Origin: Marinilactibacillus psychrotolerans
Lineage (GTDB): Bacteria > Bacillota > Bacilli > Lactobacillales > Carnobacteriaceae_A
Direction: 5' to 3'
Assembly (NCBI RefSeq): GCF_900101525.1
Contig: NZ_FMZD01000008.1
Span: 53,954 to 117,953, forward strand
DNA length: 64,000 bases
Within the stretch, counting starts at the first letter, position 1. Each line of letters begins with the position of its first letter. The notes beneath the pieces are model-generated. The model was not told the DNA's origin, ran no database searches, and saw only the letters and a program-made list of their open reading frames with translations. The translations under genes and the position numbers were made by a program. Shown piece by piece: positions 51,757 to 61,815 of this stretch.

Positions 51757-52581
51757 TCACTCCTGTACTCTAGTTTGATCTTTTTCATCGTTAAATTGTG
51801 TTTTAAAGTAAATTAACACCAAGATAATTAATAGACCTGTTGTTTGAATCGTCATCATCCAGATAATATCAAACTGAATCAATCCATATAATAAGGCCAG
51901 TATGGTCGGTAAGCCTAATCCGTAAAGAATAATCGCTACAGATTCTTTGTATGTCGTAATCGACGTTAAATGGCTCTTTTTCGTCAAGTAGAGAAACACT
52001 GCAGATCCTAGCGTTAAAACGACTAGCATAACAAGTGTCATACAAGAAATCAGAAAAGTAAGTGCCGCTACGATGTAAACACGATTATTGATTCTCCATT
52101 GTCGGTTCATTTCTGTTTTTATTTCTTCTACTGATGCACCCTCTAGTGTGAAATCTTTCGTGTAGTTGACAGTTAATTCAGGCTGACCCTGTTCTCTAAT
52201 GGTAAAGAGCGTTGGCTCAAAAACAATTGCAACGTCACTATCTACTAATGGCGCGCCCGTTTGATCAATTACTACCACACCTCCTGCTTTTGTCTGAACG
52301 GTCGATTGACCGATCGCTAACGTACCATTTTCTATAGGAATGTCAGCAAGTGTTTCAGCAACTTCATCGTCGATCAAACCAAAAGCTTCAGGATAAAACG
52401 TCTCAACACCAATTGTGTCGGTCTGCGCAAAATTCAGTGAAACGGGTATCGTGATCAATGCGTTTAAGAAAATCAACACAATCACGATTGTTGGCCACCC
52501 AATGGCCTTACGATTAAAGAAAGCACGCTTAGGAGTAAAAATATTTGCAAAATAATTTAATGGAAAACTATCTGTTCTCAT
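51757..52581 (-). CDS. DUF1189 membrane protein of the maltodextrin locus
   Basis: 274 residues with about five transmembrane segments: one near 30-50, then an extracellular domain (about 55-160), and a C-terminal membrane region from 170. Homologous to the YvdJ/MalA-type DUF1189 proteins usually found in maltodextrin operons; molecular role unknown. The ATG at 52581 has AGGA at proper spacing; an ATG two codons earlier is too close to it. Confidence 0.82.
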   Translation of the reverse strand: MRTDSFPLNYFANIFTPKRAFFNRKAIGWPTIVIVLIFLNALITIPVSLNFAQTDTIGVETFYPEAFGLIDDEVAETLADIPIENGTLAIGQSTVQTKAGGVVVIDQTGAPLVDSDVAIVFEPTLFTIREQGQPELTVNYTKDFTLEGASVEEIKTEMNRQWRINNRVYIVAALTFLISCMTLVMLVVLTLGSAVFLYLTKKSHLTSITTYKESVAIILYGLGLPTILALLYGLIQFDIIWMMTIQTTGLLIILVLIYFKTQFNDEKDQTRVQE

Positions 52582-52619
52582 ACTCATTCCTACTTTTTAG
52601 ACTCATTTATTTTTATATC

Positions 52620-53477
52620 TTATCCTTTAGTTCCGCCTGCTGTTAATCCAGATACAAAGTGTTTTTGTAGGTAGAAGAACAAAATACAGATCGGTAAAGC
52701 AATCAAAATGGCTCCAGCGGCGAATAAGGTCACACGCTGTTCTCTTGGATTACTGATAAACGTTTGTAGTCCAATCGCTACCGTATACACTTCCGGTGTT
52801 CTAAGCAAGAATCTTGCTAGCATATATTCTCCGAATGGGCCCATGAATGCCCAAAGTGCTTGAACAGCAATCATCGGCTTAACTAATGGAAGAATGATTT
52901 GCCAGAATGATCTTAAATGTCCTGCACCATCTAATTTAGCTGATTCATCTAATTCAAGTGGTACCGTGTCGAAATACCCTTTCATGAGCCAGGTATTCAT
53001 GGGGATTCCTCCACCGATATAAATAACCGTTAAGAACCAGTGCGTATTCAGTCCTCCAACAAGAAGTGCCATAACGTAGAAAGCTGTCAAAGCAGCGGTT
53101 GTTGGAACCATTTGAATGATCAAGAAGAACTTGATACTTTGTTTTCTTCCAATAAAACGGTACCGACTATAAGCGTATCCGGCTAGCGTGATTGCCGCTA
53201 CTTGAATGACCATCGTCGTCCCCGCAACTTTCAAGGTGTTCCAATACCACGTGCCATAAAGCGTATTATTGAATAATCGAGAAAAGTTCGCTAGAGACCA
53301 AGGTCCTCTGAAGTTTAAATCGAAGGCCATAATATTGCCCGTTCTGAATGCAGAAGTAACTGTGATCAGAAGAGGATAAATAATGACGGCCGATAGACCG
53401 ATCAGATAAGCATAAGAAAAGAATTTGTTCCAGAAACGAGAGTTTTTCTGTGTTTTAATTCGCTTTGGTTTATTCAT
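52620..53477 (-). CDS. malG: Maltodextrin ABC transporter permease, MalG/MdxG type
   Basis: 285 residues with six transmembrane segments and the EAA loop [25 protein letters not shown]. It ends [12 protein letters not shown], the conserved MalG tail. GGAGG lies 6 nt before the ATG at 53477, which is 1 nt beyond the malF stop; the frame opens to 53495. Pairs with MalF as the channel. Confidence 0.93.
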   Translation of the reverse strand: MNKPKRIKTQKNSRFWNKFFSYAYLIGLSAVIIYPLLITVTSAFRTGNIMAFDLNFRGPWSLANFSRLFNNTLYGTWYWNTLKVAGTTMVIQVAAITLAGYAYSRYRFIGRKQSIKFFLIIQMVPTTAALTAFYVMALLVGGLNTHWFLTVIYIGGGIPMNTWLMKGYFDTVPLELDESAKLDGAGHLRSFWQIILPLVKPMIAVQALWAFMGPFGEYMLARFLLRTPEVYTVAIGLQTFISNPREQRVTLFAAGAILIALPICILFFYLQKHFVSGLTAGGTKG

Positions 53478-53478
53478 G

Positions 53479-54819
53479 TTAATCCTCCATTTCAAAAGCG
53501 CGCGTCCGACTGAAAATAACCATTGAAATCGTAATGACGATTGCAGAAATAATCAGTGTGACGGCTGCTGATATGTTGTATTGCGGTGATGTTCCGGTCG
53601 TTAGTTTATAAATCCATGAAATCAAGATATCTGTCGATCCTGCACCACTTCCTACACTTCCGGGACCCCCTTCGTTAAATAGATAAATCAAGTTGAAGTT
53701 ATTAAAGTTACCGGTATATTGTGTAATAAAAATAGGTGCTGCTACTGCAAAAATATGTGGCATAGTGATATGTTTGAATTTTTGTATCGCTGTTGCTCCA
53801 TCAATAACAGAAGCTTCGTACCAGTCATTTGGTATAGACTGTAAAATACCTGAAGTTAATACATAGATGTACGGATATCCCACCCATCCTTGAATCATAA
53901 TGATGGCAATTTTCGTCCAGAAAGGATCTGTTTTCCAAGATATCGCTGGGATTTCAAGGAATGGAATAATCTGGTTGAAGAAGGGGATCACTTGCGTATT
54001 GATTGCACCCACACTGGGGTTAAAGATATTTGAAAAAGTCAGAATCGTTATGAATGCCGGAACTGCCCAAGGCAACAACATAATCACTCCGAAGAACCGA
54101 TTGAATCGAATATGCGGCTGATTAAGCACTAATGCTGTGAATACACCAATGATCAGCTGCAAAGTCGTTGCAGCTAGCGTCCAGATAATCGTCCAAGAGA
54201 AAACGGCAAAAAATGTATCTCGATAAGCGGTCAGCGTAAAGATGCTGCTGAACGTTTCAAATCCTACCCAATCTATTAAGTTTGCTGGTGGGACATTTTG
54301 AAAATTATAGTTTGTAAAAGCAATGAATATAGTTACCAGCACTGGGAATACAATGGCAAAGATCATAACCAAGTAAGCGGGTATCGTTAATAAGTAAGGA
54401 AAGCCATTTTCAAAAACACTAACGGCTGTGGATTTTACAGTGTAATTGACTGCGTTTGGGTTAACGATTCTTTTCTTCGCCACACGGTTAGCATCCATCA
54501 TAACGGCTGCCATAAAGACAAAATAAATCAATATAATCAAAATTTGAATCGTACCTTCAATCAGTAAGAACAAAGAGTGATCTTCTCTAGGAACCGTACC
54601 TAGTGTAATCAGACCCTGAACTGCTCCGGCGCCAAATAGTATTAATTCAATGACGAATCCAGCAAATATAACAAGAAATAATGCACCTTTTACAAGCTGC
54701 TTATTGTAAAGTTGACCGAGTCCGGGAATAATAGAGAGCAGCGTAGCAGTACGGACTTTTTTCTGATCTTTATCAGATAAAAGTGAATGATCATTGTTTT
54801 TAGTTTCCAACCGTAACAC
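53479..54819 (-). CDS. malF: Maltodextrin ABC transporter permease, MalF/MdxF type
   Basis: 446 residues. An N-terminal extension (about 30-125) has three membrane segments ([21 protein letters not shown]), then the typical six-segment permease with [22 protein letters not shown] as EAA loop and [16 protein letters not shown]. Imports linear maltodextrins with MalE and MalG. A hairpin with T run separates it from malE. Confidence 0.93.
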   Translation of the reverse strand: MLRLETKNNDHSLLSDKDQKKVRTATLLSIIPGLGQLYNKQLVKGALFLVIFAGFVIELILFGAGAVQGLITLGTVPREDHSLFLLIEGTIQILIILIYFVFMAAVMMDANRVAKKRIVNPNAVNYTVKSTAVSVFENGFPYLLTIPAYLVMIFAIVFPVLVTIFIAFTNYNFQNVPPANLIDWVGFETFSSIFTLTAYRDTFFAVFSWTIIWTLAATTLQLIIGVFTALVLNQPHIRFNRFFGVIMLLPWAVPAFITILTFSNIFNPSVGAINTQVIPFFNQIIPFLEIPAISWKTDPFWTKIAIIMIQGWVGYPYIYVLTSGILQSIPNDWYEASVIDGATAIQKFKHITMPHIFAVAAPIFITQYTGNFNNFNLIYLFNEGGPGSVGSGAGSTDILISWIYKLTTGTSPQYNISAAVTLIISAIVITISMVIFSRTRAFEMED

Positions 54820-54838
54820 GTCCTTTCAATTATAAAAA

Positions 54839-54867
54839 CGGCAGAGATCCTCCTACTATCTCTGCCG
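54839..54867 (-). terminator. Intercistronic hairpin between malE and malF
   Basis: CGGCAGAGAT/ATCTCTGCCG, 10-bp stem with a 9-nt loop, followed on the minus strand by TTTTTAT. It likely gives partial termination or RNA end protection, so that binding protein is made in excess over the permeases. Confidence 0.7.
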
Positions 54868-54892
54868 AATCATCTAGTCTTCTATTTAAAGA

Positions 54893-56176
54893 TTAATATT
54901 TTTGTTCGATGTTTTCTTTGATGATTTGTACAGAATCATTTGCTGCCTCTTCAGCTTTTTTATTTCCAGATCCTGCATCAAACATCATTGATTCAGCGCC
55001 TGTCCAAACTTCCGCCATTTCTGGAATATTGGGCATTGGAACGGCATTATTGTATTGTTCGATAACAGCTACAGCTAATTCATCCTCTCCTGCTTCATTG
55101 ATGGCATTTCGTGCATTCTGGTTAGCAGGAATTTCATTTGTGTAGTCTTCGTATAGCATCATCATATTTTCTTCGTTAGTTACGAAATCAACAAATGCTG
55201 CTGCAGTTTCATAGTTTTCAGTGTAAGAAGGAACAACCCAACCTTTACCACCAGCAAAAGGTGCATATTCGTTTCCATTAGGTAGGGTAGGGATTGCTGC
55301 TACGCCAAGGTTCACACCACTATCTCTGTAGTTGGCTGCGCCCCAAGGACCGTTGATAACAGCTGCTGCATTTCCTTGAATGAATTGATCATCAATGAAG
55401 TCACCAGCACTTGTTACATCAAGCATCCCTTCTGGCCATACATCATTGAACCATTTTTGAGCATATTCAATCCCTTCAATTGCTTCAGGTGAATTCAAAC
55501 CGATGTCAGATGTATCTTCACCGTCTTCGCCGAATACATAACCGCCGAAACCAGAAATCAATCCATAAGAATTATAGAAATCGACCCAATTTGCTAGGAA
55601 CGCTGTACTCGTGTCTGCTTGTCCTGAAAATGCATACTGCTCGTCTTCCGTAAGTGCTTCCAATTCATCGAAAGTTTCTGGTGGTGTATCCATCAAATCT
55701 TTATTATAGAAAAGAACAAGCGACTCAATCACGAATGGTGTACCATAAACTGTATCATCTACTGTTACTTGTTGTTTATCTGTTTCATCATATCGCCCAT
55801 CATCAGCGAGTGTCATTTCAGACAAATGACCTTGTTGGCCCATACCACCGATTCGATCATATGGAGATAGCAGAACGTCTGGAGATAATCCTGCTGGACC
55901 ATCTAAAGGTACAGCTTCTAATGTGTCAAACATATCTCTTTCAGATACGGTGACTTCAACATCGTATTCTTCTTCAAATGCAGGAACGATTGCTTCAACG
56001 AATTCTACGTAATCTTCACCAACACCCACTTCAATCGAACCACCGATTTCACCAGTTGCTGCGCCATCTTTTTCTGTTTCACCTTCCGAACCCGAACTTT
56101 CGTCTGATCCATTTCCATATGCTGCGAGTAGTAGTGCTGCTGAACCTGCCATTGCTAATTTGTAAAATTTTATCAT
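54893..56176 (-). CDS. malE: Maltodextrin-binding protein, MalE/MdxE type, lipobox Cys replaced by Tyr
   Basis: 427-residue solute-binding protein of the extracellular_1 family (AGLSPDVLLSPYDRIGGMGQ, AAVINGPWGAANYRD, PFAGGKGWVVPSY). The signal ends LLLAAYGNGSDESSG where a lipoprotein would have LLLAACGN. Codon 20 is TAT at 56117-56119, one transition from TGT. Without Cys the lipid anchor cannot be added. Either the protein is released, held otherwise, or this is a strain mutation or sequencing error. Rest of the protein is intact. Confidence 0.92.
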   Translation of the reverse strand: MIKFYKLAMAGSAALLLAAYGNGSDESSGSEGETEKDGAATGEIGGSIEVGVGEDYVEFVEAIVPAFEEEYDVEVTVSERDMFDTLEAVPLDGPAGLSPDVLLSPYDRIGGMGQQGHLSEMTLADDGRYDETDKQQVTVDDTVYGTPFVIESLVLFYNKDLMDTPPETFDELEALTEDEQYAFSGQADTSTAFLANWVDFYNSYGLISGFGGYVFGEDGEDTSDIGLNSPEAIEGIEYAQKWFNDVWPEGMLDVTSAGDFIDDQFIQGNAAAVINGPWGAANYRDSGVNLGVAAIPTLPNGNEYAPFAGGKGWVVPSYTENYETAAAFVDFVTNEENMMMLYEDYTNEIPANQNARNAINEAGEDELAVAVIEQYNNAVPMPNIPEMAEVWTGAESMMFDAGSGNKKAEEAANDSVQIIKENIEQKY

Positions 56177-56219
56177 TTATTTTTCCTCCTCTAGCTTTCT
56201 GTTCCTGCCTTCATTTTCA

Positions 56220-56273
56220 ATTATATTTTATTACCATAGCATTGCAATCGTTTTCTTTATGTTACCGGTATCA
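56220..56273 (-). promoter_or_regulatory. malE operon promoter with cre and MalR operator
   Basis: -10 TATAAT (56220-56225), 16-bp spacer, -35 TTGCAA (56242-56247). The plus-strand cre-like TGCAATCGTTTTCT (56243-56256, last base off consensus) covers the -35. A palindrome TGTTACCGGTATCA lies at 56260-56273, starting 13 nt beyond the -35. This spacing is identical at 61709-61762. Confidence 0.8.
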
Positions 56274-56294
56274 GTATTTTATATTCGTTTTTTT

Positions 56295-58052
56295 CTAGTT
56301 ATTTTCAAAATTATAAAGTTTATAGGATGTAGAAGCCAACACTATCGCGTTTCCTATAAGAATAGGCTGTTGCTCTAATAGGTCTCTTCCTTTTCTATTT
56401 TTCAATTCCGTGATCTCGATGCGCTGCTGTTCCTGAGATTGATTGATCAAAAGATACAGCGCTTGAGTCTTTGTCTTCTTTTTCAAGACCAGTAAATTTT
56501 CTTGAACTGCTAAAAACTCAAATTGGGTTCCTGCAAACAAGGCTATATTGCATTGCCTCAGACTAGATAGCCGTTTAATGAGTGTTTTAAAATCTACACT
56601 AAACTCGTCAGTCCATTGCATCGGTTTTCTATTTGTTGGATCTTCTCCACCATCCATACCGATTTCAGTGCCGTAATATAAGCAAATCGATCCTGGCAAT
56701 AAGTAAAGCATGACCAGACATAGTCCTGTTTTTTCACGGTCATAACCAGCGTATTCGTATAGCCTTGGTGCATCGTGACTGTCCAACAGCGTCAGCATAC
56801 CTTGATTAACATTTTCTGAGTATTGTAAAAGTGCCTGTACAAATTGTTCCTGAAATTCAAGCGTAGATAATCGATTCGCTGCAATCCATTCAAGAATCGG
56901 TTTCCCTAAAGGATAGTTCATTACACCATCCAGTTGGTCCCCTTGTAACCAAGCATCAGCATGATGCCAGATTTCTCCCACGATGTAACAGTCTGGACGT
57001 ACATCTTTCAAACGCGCACGCAGTATTCTTAAAAAGGCATGATCGATTTCATTAACCACATCTAGTCGCCATCCATCAATGTTATATTCCTCTACCCAGT
57101 ATAATGCGACTTTTATTAAATAAGTTTGAACGTCTTTATTAAGTGTATTCAACTTTGGCATATTGGGTGTAAAATGTCGATAATGGTCAACTATTCGAGT
57201 ATCCTCTTCATCTTCAAGTGGAAACTGTTCGATATAAAACCAGTCTTTATAAATAGACTGCTCCCCATGTTTCAGTACATCTTGAAAAAAGACTGACTGG
57301 TCTCCGATGTGGTTAAATACGCCATCAAGCAAGACTCTTATACCAAGCGCATGTGCCGCATCCACCAGTGACTTGAAACTTTCCTTAGTCCCAAAACTCG
57401 GATCGATTTCCATATAGTCTTCAGTATCATATTTGTGTGCTGTTGGACTTTTAAAAATCGGTGTAAGATAAATACCGGAGATACCTAAGTTCCTTAAGTA
57501 AGGTAATTTTTCTCTGATCCCCTCCAGTGTCCCGCCATGAAAATCATATTGACCAAACTGTTTTGAACTTCCCCATGAAAGATTGCTAGGATCATAGAAA
57601 CGGTCTGGCATCACTTGATACCAGATCGTCTCATTGACCCAGCTCGGTGCTTGAACGACTTCGGATTCGTGCATATACGGAAAAGCAAAGTAACTATTGA
57701 TATCATTTTCAATAAAGGGATCTTTTGGTGAGAACCAGCCTCTTTCGATATATAATAAATACTCCTGTTCTCCTTCCAGTAAGAACCCGTATCGCATCTG
57801 ATGGTTTGACGGATGATGTTCAACCTGCCAGTAGCTGTAGCGTACTGTTTGGTAGAGCTTTTTCATCTCTATTTCCGTTTTTTTCCAGTAATAGCCCTTT
57901 TTTTCATCCTTTACCCATCCATCTGGATGATCCGTCAATAATGTGGCACTCTCAACATCATGCGCTGTCCGAAGTGTCAGACACATGGTTTGCGCATCTT
58001 TCATATAGGCATAAGCACTATTCGCTTTGTGGTAGACCGCTTGTTGATTCAA
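56295..58052 (-). CDS. Neopullulanase/cyclomaltodextrinase-type enzyme (GH13_20), first copy
   Basis: 585 residues: N-terminal CBM34-like domain (about 1-125) and a GH13 barrel. Catalytic Asp in GWRLDVVNEIDH, Glu in YIVGEIWHHA and Asp in LLDSHDAPR. Hydrolyses alpha-1,4 links of maltodextrins or cyclodextrins in the cytoplasm. The frame opens at GTG 58061, but AAAGGG lies 8 nt before TTG 58052 and gives MNQQAVYH, parallel to MNTAALYH of the paralogue. It ends 22 nt before the MalR operator of the malE promoter. Confidence 0.9.
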   Translation of the reverse strand: MNQQAVYHKANSAYAYMKDAQTMCLTLRTAHDVESATLLTDHPDGWVKDEKKGYYWKKTEIEMKKLYQTVRYSYWQVEHHPSNHQMRYGFLLEGEQEYLLYIERGWFSPKDPFIENDINSYFAFPYMHESEVVQAPSWVNETIWYQVMPDRFYDPSNLSWGSSKQFGQYDFHGGTLEGIREKLPYLRNLGISGIYLTPIFKSPTAHKYDTEDYMEIDPSFGTKESFKSLVDAAHALGIRVLLDGVFNHIGDQSVFFQDVLKHGEQSIYKDWFYIEQFPLEDEEDTRIVDHYRHFTPNMPKLNTLNKDVQTYLIKVALYWVEEYNIDGWRLDVVNEIDHAFLRILRARLKDVRPDCYIVGEIWHHADAWLQGDQLDGVMNYPLGKPILEWIAANRLSTLEFQEQFVQALLQYSENVNQGMLTLLDSHDAPRLYEYAGYDREKTGLCLVMLYLLPGSICLYYGTEIGMDGGEDPTNRKPMQWTDEFSVDFKTLIKRLSSLRQCNIALFAGTQFEFLAVQENLLVLKKKTKTQALYLLINQSQEQQRIEITELKNRKGRDLLEQQPILIGNAIVLASTSYKLYNFENN

Positions 58053-58082
58053 TCCATTCACCCTTTATTCTCTCGGCTTGAT

Positions 58083-59972
58083 TTAATTTCTGACTAAATG
58101 TGAAGGCAGAACTTTCATGCGTTTCATTCTTTCTTTTGTTCGTTGACGTTTTTGTTCGGTCCGCATGCGTTTTTCTGCTTCTGTATCCACATGATAATAA
58201 ACCACAAAACCATTCTCATGAAGAACCGCTTGATTGTCATAATGAACTGTTGCTGTCTCCAAAGATAATATGGCATCCCTCGGGAGCATATCTAAAAAGG
58301 CATCGTCTTTGTCTTGATTGAAATAAAAAATCAATGATTCATTTCCTAATGTTCGTTTGAATCCAATTAATTGTTCATCGTCTCGAACATCATGCCATTT
58401 GACTTCTCCATAGGTCAGAATCTTCTGATAATGTTTTCTAAAAGCAATTAGGTTCCTTGTAAAATCCAACATCTCTTGGTCTTGTAGCTCTTCCTCCCAT
58501 ATCATACATTTTCTACAATCAGGATCCATTTCTCCATAAAGACCGATTTCCGTTCCATAAAAAATACACGGTGTTCCTTTTTGTGCAAACATAAAAGCAA
58601 GTGCTGATTTAACCAGTTCTTTATCGCCTTTAGCTTTTGTCAATAAACGAGGTGTATCATGCGAATCTAATAAATTAAACATCACTTCCGATGTTTGCTG
58701 TCTGTATAACATCATTTGAGCATTCAAGCCAGATACCATTCTTGATGGTGTGATGATTTTTTTCAAAAAGTAGTTTTCAATGTTGTCATTAAACGCATAG
58801 TTCATGACTGCATGAAACTCGTCTCCGTTCAACCATTTTTGTGACGAATGCCAGATTTCACCAAGAATATAGATATCCTCTTTCACTGCAGTTGTTTCTT
58901 TGAAGAACTTTTTCCAAAAGAAATGATCCACTTCATTGGCAACATCCAAGCGCCATCCGTCAATATCAAAGGCTTCTATCCAGTATTTTGCAATAGCCAA
59001 TAGATAGTCCTGTACTTCTTGGTTTTCTGTATTCAATTTCGGCATATGTCCAGTAAATGCAAAGGTTTCATAGTTAACTCGTCCAACATCTTCTAACTCC
59101 TCTGTCGTCAAGTCACCAAGATTATCGACAGGGAAGCTGTGTATATAAAACCAATCTTTATATTTAGACGCTTCTTGATGTTTCAATACATCTTGCCATT
59201 GTGGTGAATGCCAGCCTAGATGGTTGAAGACAGCATCCAGCATAATCTTGATGCCCCTTTCGTGTGCTTTATCAACTAACTCTTTAAAGGTTTCCTTGTC
59301 TCCAAATCCAGGATCAACCTCGTAATAATCGATTGTATCGTATTTATGATTAGAAGAGGCTTTGAAGATCGGACAGAGATAGATCCCATTGATCCCTAGA
59401 TCTTCTAAATAGTCCAATCGGTTAATCAAACCTCTTAAATCTCCACCATAAAAGTCATCACGCGATGGGTTCTCTTTATCTCCCCACGGTAATGTTCCTT
59501 CAGGATCAATAGAGGCATCGCCATTTTCAAAACGATCCGGAAATACTTGATACCAGATTGTATTCTTCACCCATTCAGGTGCTTTGAATGCATCGATTTC
59601 GTGGATATAGGGAATTCTAAAATAAAAACTAGCCTCTTGTAAAAAGGCTTCATCATAGGGATAAACACCTTGATCCGAATAGAATACTTCAATCCCATCT
59701 CGACCAGTTACGTGGAATCCATAAGACATACGATTGGTTTGCTCATGTGTATCAATTAGCCAGTAATCATGTAAATTCGTACTCGCAATTTTTCGCATTT
59801 CTTTTCCATTCTCATACCATTTGTCACCTTCAATTGTGTATGGATCTCCACTTAACAGTTCGACTTGTGCAACGTCGCCTGCTTGTGTTCTTAGACGGAT
59901 ATGGAAGTGATCTTTTTCGTATAAATAGGCATGTTCACTTTCTGTTCGATGGTACAGTGCTGCTGTATTCAT
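58083..59972 (-). CDS. Neopullulanase/maltogenic amylase-type enzyme (GH13_20), second copy
   Basis: 629 residues, same domain order as its neighbour: CBM34-like N-terminus, then barrel with GWRLDVANEVDHFFWKKF, YILGEIWHSS and LLDSHDTPR. The C-terminal tail of about 25 residues is very basic (EKRMRTEQKRQRTKERMKRM) and may be a strain-level extension. The copies are only moderately similar, so the duplication is old or they differ in specificity. Confidence 0.9.
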   Translation of the reverse strand: MNTAALYHRTESEHAYLYEKDHFHIRLRTQAGDVAQVELLSGDPYTIEGDKWYENGKEMRKIASTNLHDYWLIDTHEQTNRMSYGFHVTGRDGIEVFYSDQGVYPYDEAFLQEASFYFRIPYIHEIDAFKAPEWVKNTIWYQVFPDRFENGDASIDPEGTLPWGDKENPSRDDFYGGDLRGLINRLDYLEDLGINGIYLCPIFKASSNHKYDTIDYYEVDPGFGDKETFKELVDKAHERGIKIMLDAVFNHLGWHSPQWQDVLKHQEASKYKDWFYIHSFPVDNLGDLTTEELEDVGRVNYETFAFTGHMPKLNTENQEVQDYLLAIAKYWIEAFDIDGWRLDVANEVDHFFWKKFFKETTAVKEDIYILGEIWHSSQKWLNGDEFHAVMNYAFNDNIENYFLKKIITPSRMVSGLNAQMMLYRQQTSEVMFNLLDSHDTPRLLTKAKGDKELVKSALAFMFAQKGTPCIFYGTEIGLYGEMDPDCRKCMIWEEELQDQEMLDFTRNLIAFRKHYQKILTYGEVKWHDVRDDEQLIGFKRTLGNESLIFYFNQDKDDAFLDMLPRDAILSLETATVHYDNQAVLHENGFVVYYHVDTEAEKRMRTEQKRQRTKERMKRMKVLPSHLVRN

Positions 59973-59986
59973 TGTATTGACTCCCT

Positions 59987-61675
59987 TTATAATGTAGTTT
60001 TGATAACAAGCGAAGCGTAAGGTGATAGCCTGATTGTTCCTTCACCATAGCTGTACTTTCCGACGATCAGTACGGCATCTTGATCAGAAAACAACGGTAA
60101 GTCGATTTCACTTTCTTGAGTTTCATCGCTTAAATTGGATAAAACGAAGGCTTGTTTATTTTCATAGACTCGTCTATAAGACATGATCGGACTTTTAGAA
60201 ACTAGCATTTCATAGGTTCCATGGGTAAATAATGGTGTTTTTTTCACTTGAATTAGCCGCTTGTAAAAGGTCAGAATACTTGAAGCATCCATTTCTTGTA
60301 CAGCAACGTTGTACATTCTTTCCTGATTCACGCCACTCCAAGGTTCAACGGTAGAAAATCCACCAAAGCGTTCATCCGTCCACTGCATGGCACCTCTACT
60401 TGCATTAATACTAATCGAACTTAAATAATTTCGTGCTTCCTCTTTGGAGATTCCTCTATCCAGTAACGTTGCATACACTTCATGAATGCATTCGATTCGC
60501 GTATTTTCCCAGCGCTTCAATACAAGGTTCTTCATACCAATTTCTTCTCCATTTAACATGACTGGTACGCCACGTTGGAGATACATCCCTACTGCAAGCG
60601 TTTTGGCACTTTCTTCTCTAAACTTCATTGGATCCCCTAGCCGAGAAACAGCTCGCTGCATATCATGATTGTTCAAATAAAGCGTCATTTCACTAACTTC
60701 TCCAACCTTACGCTGCCACTCATCCATTACCTTTTTAAATGCTGTGATATCTAATTTACCTTCTTGACTTTCTAACGGAAAACGGTGATCTTTTTTCTTT
60801 TCATCCATTGGAAAGTATTTGAAGGATACGATAGAGTCACACGCTTCCCCCTTTGGAAACGTATAGTTGAGGGCTCTTTCTGGAACTGCGGATGCGGCTT
60901 CTCCTAAGAGATAAGCATTAGGGTATGTTTCCCGAATACACGCAGAAAATTCTCTCAGATAGTCATCTACCTGAGGCAAATTAGCAAAAAATTCTTCTGC
61001 ACTAGCTAACTTTCCAGGATCTGCATAGCGAGCATCAGGATAGCCAGCCGCTTTTTCCATATGAATAAAAGCATCCAGTCTATATCCATCAATCCCTTTA
61101 TCAAGCCAAAATTTCGCTACTTTAATCATTTCTTTTCGTACAGCTTCATTCTGCCAATTCAAATCCGGCATCTCTTTATCAAAAAGGTGAAAATAATAAT
61201 CCCCTGTTTCAGATTCTTTCTCCCATACTGATCCTCCAAAAAAAGATTTCCAATTATTTGGCAACTTTTCTTTTTCCTCTTCCTCTTTCCATATGTAATA
61301 GTCCCTATAAGGATTATCTGGTCCTTTTAGTGCTTCTTGAAACCAATAATGTTTAGAAGATGTATGATTCAGTACAAGATCAAATAAAATTTTGAGACCT
61401 CTTTTATGTGCTTCATCAATTAATGTTGCAACTAAAGACATATCGCCATATTGTGGATCAACCGTATAATAATCGGATATATCATACCCGTTATCCACAT
61501 GTGGAGAATCGAAAATTGGGTTTAACCAAATCGCCGTTACCCCCAATTCTTTTATATAATCGAGTCGCTGAATTACTCCATTTAAATCCCCGATACCATC
61601 GTGATTTGTATCCAAAAAACTTTTCGGATAAACCTGATAAATAATTTCTTCACTATTTATCTGTGCATTTTTCAT
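59987..61675 (-). CDS. Alpha-glucosidase-like GH13 enzyme
   Basis: 562 residues. Start region EIIYQVYPKSFLDTNHDGIGD, HTSSKHYWFQEA, nucleophile Asp in GYRLDAFIHMEK, acid/base Glu in YLLGEAASA and Asp in NNHDMQRAVS. The residue after the nucleophile is Ala, unlike Val or Thr of standard oligo-1,6- and alpha-1,4-glucosidases, so specificity is open. GGAGGAG precedes the ATG at 61675. First gene of the 61675-56295 operon. Confidence 0.88.
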   Translation of the reverse strand: MKNAQINSEEIIYQVYPKSFLDTNHDGIGDLNGVIQRLDYIKELGVTAIWLNPIFDSPHVDNGYDISDYYTVDPQYGDMSLVATLIDEAHKRGLKILFDLVLNHTSSKHYWFQEALKGPDNPYRDYYIWKEEEEKEKLPNNWKSFFGGSVWEKESETGDYYFHLFDKEMPDLNWQNEAVRKEMIKVAKFWLDKGIDGYRLDAFIHMEKAAGYPDARYADPGKLASAEEFFANLPQVDDYLREFSACIRETYPNAYLLGEAASAVPERALNYTFPKGEACDSIVSFKYFPMDEKKKDHRFPLESQEGKLDITAFKKVMDEWQRKVGEVSEMTLYLNNHDMQRAVSRLGDPMKFREESAKTLAVGMYLQRGVPVMLNGEEIGMKNLVLKRWENTRIECIHEVYATLLDRGISKEEARNYLSSISINASRGAMQWTDERFGGFSTVEPWSGVNQERMYNVAVQEMDASSILTFYKRLIQVKKTPLFTHGTYEMLVSKSPIMSYRRVYENKQAFVLSNLSDETQESEIDLPLFSDQDAVLIVGKYSYGEGTIRLSPYASLVIKTTL

Positions 61676-61708
61676 CAAAGCTCCTCCTAATGAAGCGATT
61701 TCATTTCA

Positions 61709-61762
61709 ATTCTAGCATCTACTTTAAAAGAAACAAGGTAATCTTTGTTGTTACCGTTAACA
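61709..61762 (-). promoter_or_regulatory. Promoter of the GH13 operon with MalR operator
   Basis: -10 TAGAAT (61709-61714), 16-bp spacer, -35 TTGTTT (61731-61736). The operator TGTTACCGTTAACA (61749-61762) begins 13 nt beyond the -35. Site, spacer and distance match the malE promoter; no cre is visible here. Confidence 0.78.
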
Positions 61763-61767
61763 GAAAA

Positions 61768-61791
61768 AACCAGCGCTTATGAGCGCTGGTT
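61768..61791 (-). terminator. Terminator of malR
   Basis: AACCAGCGCT-TATG-AGCGCTGGTT, perfect 10-bp stem with T6 following on the minus strand; 24 nt after the malR stop. Confidence 0.88.
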
Positions 61792-61815
61792 TCGTTTGAC
61801 CATTTTTATAATCAT

